64,000 nt of DNA from Mycobacterium sp. 1245111.1 (GTDB lineage Bacteria; Actinomycetota; Actinomycetes; Mycobacteriales; Mycobacteriaceae), in assembly GCF_001673405.1 (NCBI RefSeq), contig NZ_LZLV01000119.1, positions 1 to 64,000 of the forward strand, read 5' to 3'. A model generated the notes under the pieces. The model saw only the letters and a program-made list of their open reading frames with translations. It searched no databases and was not told the DNA's origin. Made by a program: the position numbers and the translations under genes. Below, in pieces: positions 25,992-36,725 of the stretch; position 1 is the stretch's first letter; each line of letters begins with the position of its first letter.

Positions 25992-28006
25992 GAGTTTTGT
26001 TGTCGACTTCCCAGCATTTGCCACAGGAACGCAAACGCCAGCGCCGTCTTGAACGCGCTCTGGGCGTTGTCGGCCGCACCGGCGTGGCCGCCTTCGATGT
26101 TCTCGTAGTACCAGACCTGGTGGCCGGCCGCCTCCAGCGCCGCGGTCATCTTGCGGGCGTGCCCGGGATGCACCCGGTCGTCACGGGTGGACGTGGTCAG
26201 CAGCACCGGCGGGTAGTCGGCGTCGGCCGAAATGTTGTGATACGGCGAGTATTCGGCGATGAACGCCCAGTCGTCCGGGTCGTCGGGGTTGCCATACTCG
26301 GCGACCCAGGACGCACCCGCCAGCAGCAGGTGGTAGCGGCGCATGTCCAGCAGCGGAACCTGGCAGACCAGCGCACCGAACAGCTCGGGGTATTTGGTCA
26401 GCATGATGCCCATCAACAGGCCGCCGTTGCTGCCGCCCTGCGCACCGAGCTGCGGCACGGTGGTAATGGCGCGATCGACCAAATCCTTTGCCACTGCGGC
26501 GAAGTCCTCCGCGACCAGGTGACGGCCCTCGCGCATGGTCTGGGTGTGCCAGCTCGGCCCGTACTCACCGCCGCCGCGAATGTTGGCCAGCACGTAGGTG
26601 CCGCCCCGGGCCAGCCAGAGCCGGCCCATCACCGGGCTGTAACCGGGCGTGTAGGAGTTTTCGAATCCGCCATAGCCGTACAGCAACGTCGGTCCCGGAC
26701 CGTTGGCATCGCCGGGCCGGACGACGAAGTACGGAATCGCCGTGCCGTCCTTAGATGTGGCGAAATATTGCGCTATCGACAGGTTTTCGGCGTCAAAGAA
26801 GCCGGGAGCGGACTTGATCTGCTCGAGCGGCCCCGTGCCGGTGCCGCGTAGCAGACGCGACGGACTGTCGAAGCCGCTGGAATCCAGGAAGAACTCCTCG
26901 CCGGTGTCGTCGGCCGCGACGATCACGCTTTCGGTGGCGGGGGGAATGCCCGCCAGCGGTTTGCGCTCCCAACTGCCCGGCGTGACGATCTCGACGCGGC
27001 TGGCCACGTCGGCCAGCGTGACCAGCAGCAGCTGGTCGCGGGTCCAGGCGTACTGATGCAGGCAGGTGTGCGCGTCCGGCTCGAAAATCACGGCCAATTC
27101 GCGGCCGCCGTCAAGGAATTCGTCGTATTTGGCGGCCAGCAGCGAACCGGCGGGATAGGTGGTCGTGCCGAAGTCCCAGTCCGTACGCGGTTCGATCAAC
27201 AGCCATTCGCGGTGGATCGAGATGCTGCTCGCGTCGGAGGGAACGTCGAGGCGGATCAATTCGGTGCCCCGCAGCTCGTAGCGATCGCTGTTCCAGAAGT
27301 CCGTCGATCGCGAGACAAAGGTGCGCTCGAAACCCGTTGTGCGATCGGTTGATCCGCCGACGCTGACGTCGGTGCGCGCACCTTCGAAGATCAATTCCGC
27401 GGTGTCGAGGGGGGTGCCGCGCCGCCACCGCTTGACGATCCGCGGGTAGCCGGAGTCGGTCAGCGAGTCGGGACCGAAATCGGTGCCCACCAGCACGGTG
27501 TCGCGATCGTCCCAGCCGATCTGCGTCTTGGCCTCCGGAAGTTCGAATCCGTCCTCGACGAATTTCCTTGTCTCGATGTCGAATTCGCGCACGACGACCG
27601 CGTCGGCCCCGCCGCGGGACAGATTGACCAGGGCGCGGTCGAATTCGGGTTCGATGACGATGGCGCCCGACCAAACCCAGTTCTCGTCGTCGTCGCGAGC
27701 CAGCTGGTCGACATCGATCAGCACGTCCCAGTCGGTGGCGTCGCTGCGGTAGCTGTCGAGCGTGGTTCGCCGCCACAGCCCCCGCGGGTTGGCCGCGTCG
27801 CGCCAGAAGTTGTACAGGTATTCGCCGCGGCGGCGCACGTACGGGATGCGGGCATCGGTGTCGAGCACCTCGAGTGCCTCGGTGCGCATCCGCTCGAACT
27901 CCTCGCCGGCGAACTGGGCGACCGTCGGGTCGTTGCGGTTGCGCACCCAGTTCAGCTGCTCCTCGCCGAGGACGTCCTCCAGCCACAGGTAGGGGTCGTC
28001 AGTCAT
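25988..28006 (-). CDS. Prolyl oligopeptidase family serine peptidase (S9A; Rv0457c-like)
   Basis: A 672-aa cytosolic peptidase. The N-terminal 400 residues form a beta-propeller that gates a C-terminal alpha/beta-hydrolase. Catalytic residues are the serine in GAQGGSNGGLLMG, the aspartate in TSTRDDRVHP and the histidine in IEGGHAGAADN. LLYGYGGFENSYTPGYSP and VLANIRGGGEYGPSWH are diagnostic S9A segments. Length equals that of the M. tuberculosis enzyme (673 aa). The start at ATG 28006 gives MTDDPYLWLEDVLG, the conserved opening. It is coupled to the downstream lipoprotein gene by ATGA. Confidence 0.93.
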   Translation of the reverse strand: MTDDPYLWLEDVLGEEQLNWVRNRNDPTVAQFAGEEFERMRTEALEVLDTDARIPYVRRRGEYLYNFWRDAANPRGLWRRTTLDSYRSDATDWDVLIDVDQLARDDDENWVWSGAIVIEPEFDRALVNLSRGGADAVVVREFDIETRKFVEDGFELPEAKTQIGWDDRDTVLVGTDFGPDSLTDSGYPRIVKRWRRGTPLDTAELIFEGARTDVSVGGSTDRTTGFERTFVSRSTDFWNSDRYELRGTELIRLDVPSDASSISIHREWLLIEPRTDWDFGTTTYPAGSLLAAKYDEFLDGGRELAVIFEPDAHTCLHQYAWTRDQLLLVTLADVASRVEIVTPGSWERKPLAGIPPATESVIVAADDTGEEFFLDSSGFDSPSRLLRGTGTGPLEQIKSAPGFFDAENLSIAQYFATSKDGTAIPYFVVRPGDANGPGPTLLYGYGGFENSYTPGYSPVMGRLWLARGGTYVLANIRGGGEYGPSWHTQTMREGRHLVAEDFAAVAKDLVDRAITTVPQLGAQGGSNGGLLMGIMLTKYPELFGALVCQVPLLDMRRYHLLLAGASWVAEYGNPDDPDDWAFIAEYSPYHNISADADYPPVLLTTSTRDDRVHPGHARKMTAALEAAGHQVWYYENIEGGHAGAADNAQSAFKTALAFAFLWQMLGSRQQNS

Positions 28007-28041
28007 GACCGCCATTCTGCTTGCCGCCGACGATCGGGGTG

Positions 28042-28872
28042 TCAGGCCATGCTGGTGACGGTGGCCGTCCACGGGATTTCCAGTGCGCCGTCCTGCCCGA
28101 ACGGCGCAAGCGATGGGTCGAGGGTGCCGCGAATGGCCTCGACCTGTTCGGCGTCGAGCGAGTCGACCAGCTCGGCCACCGGTCCCGCGACCGCGGTGAT
28201 GTGGGTCCAGTAGTCGTCGGGGTCGTCGAAGCGCATGGTGCCGGTGAGCTCGTCGACGGTGACGTCGGAAAAACCCCCGGCGGTGGCGAGTGCGTTGTTG
28301 CTCTCGGGGGTGGCCAGCGAGAAGAGGCCCCCGGGCGCGAACGGGTCGCCTGGCGGCGCGACACCGTTTTGCAGCAAGGCCGCGACGACGTTGAAAATCC
28401 ACGGGTTGTGCTGGGGCAGTCCCCATGTCGCGTAGGCGCACCGCCCGCCCGGGCGCAGCACCCGCCGCATTTCGGCGATCGCGCGCTTCTGGTCCGGCAC
28501 CAGCATGAGCCCGAACCGGGAGAACACGCCGTCCACACTGCTATCCGGTAAATCGATGTGCTGCGCGTCGAGGACCCGACACTCGACGTTGTCCAAGCCG
28601 CGCTCGGCGGCTCCACGACGAGCGGCCTCCACCATGGCGGGGACGAGATCGCTGCTGATGAGGCGGCCTGCGGGACCGAGGCGGGCGGCGGCGAGGAAGC
28701 CGGTCTCGCCCGGACCCGCGGCCAGCTCCAGCACCGTCTGGCCGGGCTGCGGGTCAACCTGGTCGACGAGCCAATCCGACACCGAGTGGACGTCGGTGAA
28801 CAGGCGGTCCCGGTAGCTCTCCCACGCCGCGGCGACCGTGCTCCAGTGCCGCAGGACATCCTCGTCAGACAT
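28042..28872 (-). CDS. Class I SAM-dependent methyltransferase (UbiE/Methyltransf_11 type)
   Basis: A 276-aa methyltransferase. It has motif I VLELAAGPGETGFLAAARLG, the acidic post-I strand RLISSDLVPAMVEAAR, and motif II/III around FSRFGLMLVPDQKRAIAEMRRVLRPGGR. The C-terminal 100 residues form a substrate-specific cap. Substrate unknown. It is inserted between the Rv0457c and Rv0458 equivalents, where M. tuberculosis has no such gene, and diverges from the aldehyde dehydrogenase. Confidence 0.8.
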   Translation of the reverse strand: MSDEDVLRHWSTVAAAWESYRDRLFTDVHSVSDWLVDQVDPQPGQTVLELAAGPGETGFLAAARLGPAGRLISSDLVPAMVEAARRGAAERGLDNVECRVLDAQHIDLPDSSVDGVFSRFGLMLVPDQKRAIAEMRRVLRPGGRCAYATWGLPQHNPWIFNVVAALLQNGVAPPGDPFAPGGLFSLATPESNNALATAGGFSDVTVDELTGTMRFDDPDDYWTHITAVAGPVAELVDSLDAEQVEAIRGTLDPSLAPFGQDGALEIPWTATVTSMA

Positions 28873-28969
28873 GGCGACCCCTCTCCGCGAGTGCTTCGGC
28901 TGATGACTTTACGGTCGGCCGCGGGCGGTACTGTGAGTTTTGTCACGCACGACCGAGGAGCTGATACTG

Positions 28970-30492
<1,523 letters not shown>

Positions 30493-30493
<1 letters not shown>

Positions 30494-31026
30494 TGGCGAC
30501 CGATCGAGTCGTCGTTACTGCGGACGCGGCCGCGCTGCTCGATCAGCTGCGAGAACAGCACGGCCCGTTGATGTTTCATCAGTCGGGCGGCTGCTGCGAC
30601 GGATCGTCACCCATGTGCTACCCGGACGGCGACTTCATCGTCGGTGACCGTGACGTGCTGCTCGGTGTACTCGACGTCGGAGCCGACGGGGTGCCGGTGT
30701 GGATCTCGGGCCCGCAGTTCGAGGCGTGGAAACATACCCAGCTCGTCATCGACGTGGTGCCCGGCCGGGGCAGCGGGTTCAGCCTGGAAGCTCCCGAGGG
30801 AAAGCGATTTTTGTCCCGCGGACGCGCGTTCACCGATCGCGAAAACGCCGAGCTGGCTGCGACTTCGGTGCTGACCGGCGCCGCCTACGAGCGCGGCGAA
30901 CGGTTGCCGGCACGCGCGCCGGTGGTCGCGGCCGCCGTCGACGCGTGCCCCCAGCCCAGTTCCGGCGGGGCGCGCCGAACCGGTAAAGCCGTAGCGGGCG
31001 GCGCCGGCAGTATCTTTGAATCGTGA
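30493..31026 (+). CDS. DUF779 protein (Rv0459-like)
   Basis: A 177-aa protein of the DUF779 family, overlapping the aldehyde dehydrogenase stop by one base. The conserved core is MFHQSGGCCDGSSPMCYPDGDF, with three cysteines that could hold a metal, then VWISGPQFEAWKHTQLVIDVVPGRG. The C-terminal 40 residues are Ala/Gly-rich and poorly conserved. By gene fusion and neighbourhood in other bacteria DUF779 is thought to assist ALDH; no direct activity is known. Confidence 0.88.
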
Positions 31027-31301
31027 TTCCGCTGCCGCGGCCCTGGCTTTTGGCCAGCGCGATGCTGCTCGGTGTCGCCGCCGGGCTGCTGGGCGGCACA
31101 GCGGCGCTGACCGTCGAACACGCCCGCATGCGCCCCGACATCGCGATCGCGTTGGTGGTCGGATTTCCCAGCGCCGTCGGGCTGCTGGTGGTTCTGTTGG
31201 CCCGCCGCCGGTGGCTGACCGCGCTGGGCGCGTTCATCCTGGCCCTGGCGCCCGGCTGGTTCGGCGTGCTCGCCCTGGTCGAGGTCGTGACCCGTGGCTG
31301 A
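31023..31301 (+). CDS. Small membrane protein (Rv0460-like)
   Basis: A 92-aa protein with three hydrophobic helices (residues about 8-30, 40-60 and 64-88) and short charged loops (VEHARMRPD, ARRRW). GTG 31023 overlaps the DUF779 stop (GTGA). Its length and position match Rv0460. No function is known. Confidence 0.78.
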   Translation: MIPLPRPWLLASAMLLGVAAGLLGGTAALTVEHARMRPDIAIALVVGFPSAVGLLVVLLARRRWLTALGAFILALAPGWFGVLALVEVVTRG

Positions 31302-31884
31302 CCACGAACGGGTAGAGACCGAGTCGCTGCCGCTCACCGAGCCATACAAGCCCACCTTCGACACCGGAATGCAGCCGAAGGCCGAACCAGCGTTCATCGA
31401 GCCCGAGGCGGCGCCTCCTCGCCGCCGCCGGTGGCTGCGTCGACAATCGACCGACGATGCCGACCAGCCGGCCAGCGGCATCATTCCGACGGCATACACC
31501 GAGGCCGAAGCGCCACCGTCCGAAGCGCTTCCGGCGGCCGCCGCCGGGGGTCACCTGTACCTGACATGGTGGAAGTTCATCCTGATGCTGCTCGCAGTCT
31601 GGGTTCCGGCGGCCGCGGCCGGGGCGGGCCTGTTTTATTGGTGGAGCCACGACCCCTCCAAACACAAAACCGCCGTGGTCTTCGTGGTATTGGCCTACGT
31701 CGTCGTGACGACGGTCGCCGGGCTGATCCTGGCCATGGTTTCCGACCGCCCGCTGGTGTCGGCGCTGTCGATAGCGATGTTCTCGGCGGTGTTCGCCGCC
31801 GTCGTCGGCGCGGCCCCTGTCTACGGCAAGTTCTACTGCGAGCACAGCCACCACCGGTGCGCGGCCGGCATCCTGCCGTACTGA
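31294..31884 (+). CDS. Membrane protein with cytosolic acidic/basic N-terminus (Rv0461-like)
   Basis: A 196-aa protein overlapping the previous gene by 8 bp. The first 85 residues are hydrophilic, rich in Pro/Glu, with an arginine cluster (APPRRRRWLRRQ). Three membrane segments follow (WWKFILMLLAVWVPAAAAGAGLFYWW, TAVVFVVLAYVVVTTVAGLILAM, LVSALSIAMFSAVFAAVVGAA). The C-terminus has FYCEHSHHRC, a His/Cys cluster that could bind metal. Function unknown. Confidence 0.78.
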   Translation: MADHERVETESLPLTEPYKPTFDTGMQPKAEPAFIEPEAAPPRRRRWLRRQSTDDADQPASGIIPTAYTEAEAPPSEALPAAAAGGHLYLTWWKFILMLLAVWVPAAAAGAGLFYWWSHDPSKHKTAVVFVVLAYVVVTTVAGLILAMVSDRPLVSALSIAMFSAVFAAVVGAAPVYGKFYCEHSHHRCAAGILPY

Positions 31885-31949
31885 GAGGGCCCGCAGGATC
31901 GATACTGCATCTGCGATGGCGCTGAAATCACGACCCCGAGTTCAGCCGT

Positions 31950-31955
31950 TAGGGT
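31950..31955 (+). promoter_or_regulatory. lpdC: -10 element for leaderless lpdC
   Basis: TAGGGT ends 7 nt before GTG 31963, consistent with a leaderless lpdC transcript. Confidence 0.45.
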
Positions 31956-31962
31956 AGGTGCC

Positions 31963-33357
31963 GTGACCCACTATGACGTTGTCGTCCTCGGTGCCGGACC
32001 CGGCGGATACGTGGCGGCCATCCGCGCCGCGCAGCTGGGGCTGAATACCGCGATCGTTGAACCGAAGTACTGGGGCGGAGTCTGCCTCAACGTCGGATGC
32101 ATCCCGTCGAAGGCGTTGCTGCGCAATGCCGAACTCGCGCACATCTTCAACAAGGAAGCCAGGACCTTCGGCATCAGCGGCGAGGTGACGTTCGACTACG
32201 GCGCCGCCTTCGACCGCAGCCGCAAGGTGGCCGAAGGCCGAGTGGCCGGTGTGCACTTCTTGATGAAGAAGAACAAGATCACCGAGATCCACGGCTACGG
32301 CCGATTCACCGACTCCCACACCGTCGCCGTCGAACTCAACGAGGGCGGCACCGAGACGGTTACCTTCGACAACGTCATCATCGCCACCGGAAGCAGCACG
32401 CGGTTGGTCCCCGGCACCTCGCTGTCCAAGAACGTGGTCACCTACGAAGAGCTGATCCTGTCCCGCGAACTGCCCGAGTCGATCATCATCGCCGGCGCCG
32501 GGGCCATCGGCATCGAGTTCGCCTACGTGCTGAAGAACTACGGCGTCGACGTGACCATCGTCGAGTTCCTGCCGCGCGCGCTACCCAACGAAGACGCCGA
32601 CGTCTCCAAGGAGATCGAGAAGCAGTACAAGAAGCTCGGCGTCAAGATCCTCACCGGCACCAAGGTCGAGTCGATCGACGACGACGGCTCGGTGGTCAAG
32701 GTGACGGTGAGCAAGGACGGCAAAACCGAGGAACTCAAGGCCGCGAAAGTATTGCAGGCCATCGGTTTTGCGCCCAACGTCGACGGCTTCGGCCTGGAGG
32801 CGGCCGGCGTCGCGCTGACCGAGCGCAAGGCCATCGGGGTCACCGAATACCTGCGCACCAACATCGAGCACATTTACGCGATCGGGGACGTCACCGGATT
32901 GCTGCAACTGGCCCACGTCGCCGAGGCTCAGGGCGTGGTGGCGGCCGAAACCATCGCCGGCGCAGAGACGTTGGCTCTCGGTGACATTCGCATGTTGCCG
33001 CGCGCGACCTTCTGTCAGCCGAACGTGGCGAGCTTCGGGCTCACCGAGCAGCAGGCCCGCGACGAGGGGTACGACGTGGTGGTGGCCAAGTTCCCGTTCA
33101 CCGCCAATGGCAAGGCGCACGGCGTGGGTGACCCGAGCGGCTTCGTCAAACTCGTCGCCGACGCCAAACACCTCGAATTGCTGGGCGGACACCTGGTCGG
33201 CCACGACGTTTCGGAGCTACTGCCCGAGCTGACGCTGGCGCAGAAGTGGGACCTGACCGCAAATGAGTTGGCGCGCAACGTCCATACCCACCCGACCATG
33301 TCGGAGGCGCTGCAGGAGTGCTTCCACGGCCTGACCGGACACATGATCAACTTCTGA
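31963..33357 (+). CDS. lpdC: Dihydrolipoamide dehydrogenase (E3)
   Basis: A 464-aa flavoprotein disulfide reductase. It is the shared E3 of pyruvate and branched-chain dehydrogenases and, in M. tuberculosis, of the AhpC-AhpD peroxide defence. It shows the FAD motif VVVLGAGPGGYVAAI, the redox disulfide GGVCLNVGCIPSK, the NAD motif IIIAGAGAIGIEFAYVL, and the C-terminal dimer-interface active-site base in NVHTHPTMSEAL. GTG 31963 gives MTHYDVVVLGAG, as in Rv0462. A -10 element lies 7 nt upstream. Confidence 0.97.
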   Translation: MTHYDVVVLGAGPGGYVAAIRAAQLGLNTAIVEPKYWGGVCLNVGCIPSKALLRNAELAHIFNKEARTFGISGEVTFDYGAAFDRSRKVAEGRVAGVHFLMKKNKITEIHGYGRFTDSHTVAVELNEGGTETVTFDNVIIATGSSTRLVPGTSLSKNVVTYEELILSRELPESIIIAGAGAIGIEFAYVLKNYGVDVTIVEFLPRALPNEDADVSKEIEKQYKKLGVKILTGTKVESIDDDGSVVKVTVSKDGKTEELKAAKVLQAIGFAPNVDGFGLEAAGVALTERKAIGVTEYLRTNIEHIYAIGDVTGLLQLAHVAEAQGVVAAETIAGAETLALGDIRMLPRATFCQPNVASFGLTEQQARDEGYDVVVAKFPFTANGKAHGVGDPSGFVKLVADAKHLELLGGHLVGHDVSELLPELTLAQKWDLTANELARNVHTHPTMSEALQECFHGLTGHMINF

Positions 33358-33379
33358 CGCCGACTGCTTGGAGGCGAAC

Positions 33380-33670
33380 ATGGCGAGGATGAAAGCGGTT
33401 CGAGCCGAATCGGTTTGGGCCGCGCTGGGCGGTGTTCTCGCTGGCTACGTGCTGTGGTTGATCGCGATCTCGATCGGCGATTTTTTCACGACCGCGGGCA
33501 TGTGGGCTCCGATCGTGTTGGCGGTTGCGGTGGTCTTCGGCCTGGGCGCCACGCTGTGGGGACGACGGGTGCGGGCGCAAGGGAATCGCTCCCTGGCGAC
33601 GTTCGCCGTTGCGCTGCCGGTGCTCCCGGTGCTGTTGTCGCTGCTCGTGGTAGCCGACAGCTACTTGTGA
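33380..33670 (+). CDS. Small membrane protein (Rv0463-like)
   Basis: A 96-aa protein with three predicted membrane helices (WAALGGVLAGYVLWLIAISIG, APIVLAVAVVFGLGATLWG, LATFAVALPVLPVLLSLLVVAD). GGAGG 5 nt before ATG 33380 sets the start; it follows lpdC by 22 bp and is probably co-transcribed. The length equals Rv0463 (97 aa). It overlaps the convergent CMD gene by 10 bp. No function is known. Confidence 0.78.
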   Translation: MARMKAVRAESVWAALGGVLAGYVLWLIAISIGDFFTTAGMWAPIVLAVAVVFGLGATLWGRRVRAQGNRSLATFAVALPVLPVLLSLLVVADSYL

Positions 33671-34221
33671 CTTCCCGGATTGTCCAGCGGGATCTCCAGC
33701 GCCGCCATCGTTGCGGCTAGAGCATCGTATTGCCCTGCCAGCAAACAGAATTCGATGAGCTGACGCCGGTCGAGATGCTGGGACAGCCGCTGCCAGACCG
33801 CATCGCTGATCGATCGATTCAAGACGAATTCATCGGTCGCGCTGAGCAGCGCTCGCTGCCGGTCTGTCAGCGTTTCGCCGGGCTCCGACTCGGGCCAGGC
33901 GAAGATGAGGTCCTGCGTCGCATCGTCGAGGCCACGACGTCGTCCGATCCAGCGATGGTGTTGCAGTTCGTATTCCGACTTACGCAGATGCGCGACGCGC
34001 AGGATCACCAGTTCGGTGTCGACCTGCGGTAGCCGGCCTCGCAGCAGCCGGGCGCCGTAAACTGCCCAGGCCCAGAACAGGAATCGACGCTGACCAAGCG
34101 TGGTGAACAGATGCATCTCCGGAGCGTTCACCGTGCGGGCGCCGAGCTTGGCGAGTACCCAGTTGATCGGGCCGAGTTCGCGGAATCGGCCGGGCGGGAT
34201 ACGGCCACTGTGCTGGTTCAT
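33661..34221 (-). CDS. Carboxymuconolactone decarboxylase (AhpD-like) family protein (Rv0464c-like)
   Basis: A 186-aa all-helical CMD-domain protein. The core is LVILRVAHLRKSEYELQHHRWIGRRRGL, followed by TDRQRALLSATDEFVLNR and FCLLAGQYDALAATM. The usual Cys-x-x-Cys of AhpD is absent; a glutamate and histidines occupy the region, so peroxidase activity is doubtful. ATG 34221 gives MNQHSGRIPPGRFRELGP, which aligns with the M. tuberculosis protein. The upstream ATG at 34275 would add residues encoded by a MIRU-type repeat. Confidence 0.82.
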   Translation of the reverse strand: MNQHSGRIPPGRFRELGPINWVLAKLGARTVNAPEMHLFTTLGQRRFLFWAWAVYGARLLRGRLPQVDTELVILRVAHLRKSEYELQHHRWIGRRRGLDDATQDLIFAWPESEPGETLTDRQRALLSATDEFVLNRSISDAVWQRLSQHLDRRQLIEFCLLAGQYDALAATMAALEIPLDNPGSHK

Positions 34222-34275
34222 TCGCCGCTCCTCAGCATCGCTGCGCTCTGCATCGTCACCGGCGGGCTGGCTCAT
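34222..34275 (-). repeat. MIRU-type repeat between ramB and the CMD gene
   Basis: Read on the minus strand, ATGA overlaps the ramB stop, followed by GACGATGCAGAGCGCAG and GCTGAGGAGCGGCG. This is the pattern of mycobacterial interspersed repetitive units, which insert between coupled genes and carry a small open frame. The repeat ends with a GAGGAG that forms the Shine-Dalgarno for ATG 34221. Related cores lie at 43615 and 48580. Confidence 0.75.
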
Positions 34276-35693
34276 GCGTGCCTCACTAAGTAGGGCGACA
34301 CCGTGCTGCGGTGCTCGTCGAGGTCGAGGGCGCGACCCAGCGCGGGGAACGCCCGTTGCGGACAGGTGTCGCGCTCGCAGACTCGGCAGCCCGCGCCGAT
34401 CGGGGTGGCCAGCAAGGCTGGGTCGCCGGACAAGTCGAGTCCTTCCGAGTAGACGAGCCGGTGGGCGTGCCGCAGTTCGCAGCCAAGCCCGATCGCGAAG
34501 GTCTTACCGGGCTGACCATAGCGCGATGCCCGCCGCTCGACGGTGCGGGCCACCCACATGTAGCTGCGTCCGTCCGGCATCTGGGCGATCTGCACGAGAA
34601 TCTTGCCCGGGTTGGCGAACGTCTCGTAGACGTTCCACAGCGGGCAGGTGCCGCCGGCTGACGAGAAGTGAAACCCGGTGGCGGACTGGCGTTTCGACAT
34701 GTTGCCGGCGCGGTCGACGCGGACGAACGACAACGGGACACCGCGCATCGAGGGCCGCTGCAGGGTGGACAGCCGGTGGGCGATGGTCTCGTAGCTCACC
34801 GCGTAGAACGCCGACAGTCGCTCGACGTCGTAGCGGAAATTCTCGGCGATCTGGTGGAACTGCCGGTAGGGCAGCACCGTCGCCGCGGCGAAGTAGTTGG
34901 CCAGCCCGAGCCGGGCCAGTGTGCGGGACTCGTCGCTGGTGAAGCTCCCTTCTTCCACCAGGCGATCGATGAGGTCGCCGTGCTCCAGGTAGGCCAGTTC
35001 GGCGGCCAGCTTGAACGCGTACTGCCCCGACGGCAGATGGCCGCCGATTTCCAGCGTCCGGGTTTCAGGGTCGAAGCGGTGAAGGACGTTGTCGCCCAAG
35101 TCGGTTCGCTTGATGCGGACGTCGTGCACCGAGGTCAGCCGGTCGGACAGGTCGCGGACCAGGTCGGCGCGGTGCATCCGCATCCGCACAGTCAGCTCCT
35201 CGGCGGCGGTGTCCAGCTCGTGCAGGTAGTTCTGCCGCTCGTAGAAGTAATCGCGCACCTCTTCGTGCGGCATCGTGATCGATCCGGTGCCGCTGCCGTC
35301 GGAGAACCGGTCCTCGGTGGCGGCCGCCAGCTGCGTCGTGGTGAGCCGATAGCGCCGGTGCAGGTTGACCAACGCCCGGGCCAGTGCCGGGTGGGCGTTG
35401 ACGACGTCGGCCAACTCCGACTGGTCGACATCGACGCCGAGGTCGTGGTCGAGGGTGACCTCGCGGAGTTCGGCGAGCAGTCGGGTGTCGTCCTGCGAGG
35501 CGAAGAATGTCGCGTCGACGCCGAACACCTCGGTGATGCGCAGCAGCACCGCAACCGTCAGCGGCCGGACATCGTGCTCGATCTGGTTCAGGTAGCTGGG
35601 GGAGATGTCCAGCATCTGCGCCAGCGCGGCCTGGCTGAATCCGCGCTCGCTGCGGAGCTGGCGGACCCGCGAGCCAACGAATGTCTTGGCCAT
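34272..35693 (-). CDS. ramB: RamB, regulator of acetate/glyoxylate metabolism
   Basis: A 473-aa transcription factor with an N-terminal XRE-type helix-turn-helix (residues 5-60, VRQLRSERGFSQAALAQMLDISPSYLNQIE). The C-terminal domain carries the cysteines of GTCPLWNV, AGCRVCERDTCPQ. It closely matches Rv0465c. RamB represses icl on glucose and binds an AAACTTTGCAAA-like box. One box precedes icl (36714) and a weaker one precedes ramB (35726). Start at ATG 35693 (MAKTFVGSRVRQLR) by homology; the longer frame to 35780 is not needed. Confidence 0.96.
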   Translation of the reverse strand: MAKTFVGSRVRQLRSERGFSQAALAQMLDISPSYLNQIEHDVRPLTVAVLLRITEVFGVDATFFASQDDTRLLAELREVTLDHDLGVDVDQSELADVVNAHPALARALVNLHRRYRLTTTQLAAATEDRFSDGSGTGSITMPHEEVRDYFYERQNYLHELDTAAEELTVRMRMHRADLVRDLSDRLTSVHDVRIKRTDLGDNVLHRFDPETRTLEIGGHLPSGQYAFKLAAELAYLEHGDLIDRLVEEGSFTSDESRTLARLGLANYFAAATVLPYRQFHQIAENFRYDVERLSAFYAVSYETIAHRLSTLQRPSMRGVPLSFVRVDRAGNMSKRQSATGFHFSSAGGTCPLWNVYETFANPGKILVQIAQMPDGRSYMWVARTVERRASRYGQPGKTFAIGLGCELRHAHRLVYSEGLDLSGDPALLATPIGAGCRVCERDTCPQRAFPALGRALDLDEHRSTVSPYLVRHA

Positions 35694-35725
35694 CCGCCCA
35701 GCGTACCCATGTTGTGAAGGGACGA

Positions 35726-35737
35726 TTTGCAGACTTG
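35726..35737. promoter_or_regulatory. ramB: Weak RamB-like box before ramB
   Basis: TTTGCAGACTTG, read on the minus strand as CAAGTCTGCAAA, matches AAACTTTGCAAA at 9 of 12 positions. It lies 33 bp upstream of the ramB start in the ramB/thioesterase divergent gap, consistent with autoregulation. Confidence 0.4.
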
Positions 35738-35824
35738 GCACGGCGCTGTGCATTGGCGCCGCAGCAAGGTCGTTTGGCATGATCGCCGGAGGGGGAGCGC
35801 GAATTGCAGCCAGGAAGTGAAGCC

Positions 35825-36619
35825 GTGAGCCTGGACAAGAAAATGATGCCGGTGCCCGACGGGCATCCCGATGTCTTCGACCGGGAATGGCCGCTACGCG
35901 TCGCCGACATCGACCGCGGGGGCCGGCTCCGGTTCGACGCCGGCGCCCGTCATATCCAGGACATCGGCCAGGATCAGTTGCGGGAGATGGGGTTTGAGGA
36001 AACCCACCCGCTGTGGATCGTGCGCCGCACGATGGTCGACCTGATTCGCCCTGTCGAGTTCGGCGACATGCTGCGGATGCGCCGCTGGTGTTCGGGGACC
36101 TCGAACCGCTGGTGTGAGATGCGGGTCCGCATCGACGGCCGCAAGGGCGGGCTGATGGAATCCGAGGCGTTCTGGATCAACATCAACCGCGAGACCCAGA
36201 TGCCGTCGCGCATCTCCGACGACTTCCTCGACGGGCTGCGCAAGACCACCGATGTCAACCGGCTGCGGTGGAAGGCTTATCTCAAGGCGGGCAGCCGCGA
36301 GGACGCCGCCGAGATCCACGAGTTTCCGGTTCGGGTCACCGACATCGACCTGTTCGACCACATGAACAACTCGGTGTACTGGAGCGTGATCGAGGACTAC
36401 CTCTGGTCGTTTCCCGAATTGCTCAAGGCGCCGCTGCGGGTGGCCATCGAGCACGACGCGCCCGTCGCGCTGGGCGACAAGCTGGAAATCATCTCGCACG
36501 TGCACCCGGCAGGCTCGACCGATCGGTTCGGCGAGACCCTCGCCGACCGCACTGTTAGAACGCTCACATATGCCGTCGGCGACGAGGTCAAGGCGCTCGC
36601 CGCGATCTTCCCGCTTTAA
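35825..36619 (+). CDS. Acyl-ACP thioesterase-like protein (Rv0466-like)
   Basis: A 264-aa double hot-dog thioesterase related to plant FatA/FatB. The first module carries PLRVADIDRGGRLRFDAGARHIQDIG; the second has the conserved FPVRVTDIDLFDHMNNSVYWSVIEDYL with the Asp/His/Asn catalytic residues. It would release fatty acids from ACP or CoA; substrate length unknown. GTG 35825 gives MSLDKKMMPVPDGHPDVF as in Rv0466. It is divergent from ramB and upstream of icl by 263 bp. Confidence 0.92.
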   Translation: MSLDKKMMPVPDGHPDVFDREWPLRVADIDRGGRLRFDAGARHIQDIGQDQLREMGFEETHPLWIVRRTMVDLIRPVEFGDMLRMRRWCSGTSNRWCEMRVRIDGRKGGLMESEAFWININRETQMPSRISDDFLDGLRKTTDVNRLRWKAYLKAGSREDAAEIHEFPVRVTDIDLFDHMNNSVYWSVIEDYLWSFPELLKAPLRVAIEHDAPVALGDKLEIISHVHPAGSTDRFGETLADRTVRTLTYAVGDEVKALAAIFPL

Positions 36620-36682
36620 CCGTACGAGCGTTATGCAAACCGCCGGGCTGACCTGCGGATTTAAGTTACCGGCTGGTAAAAA

Positions 36683-36696
36683 CTGAACCGGTTCAG
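36683..36696. promoter_or_regulatory. 14-bp perfect palindrome upstream of icl
   Basis: CTGAACCGGTTCAG is a perfect palindrome 187 bp before the icl start and 18 bp before the RamB box. It is probably an operator for an unidentified dimeric regulator. Confidence 0.5.
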
Positions 36697-36713
36697 CTGA
36701 CACATATCTTCGC

Positions 36714-36725
36714 AATCTTTGCAAA
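36714..36725. promoter_or_regulatory. aceA: RamB box upstream of icl
   Basis: AATCTTTGCAAA differs by one base from the RamB consensus AAACTTTGCAAA. The ramB gene lies 1 kb away. This supports RamB control of isocitrate lyase. Confidence 0.65.
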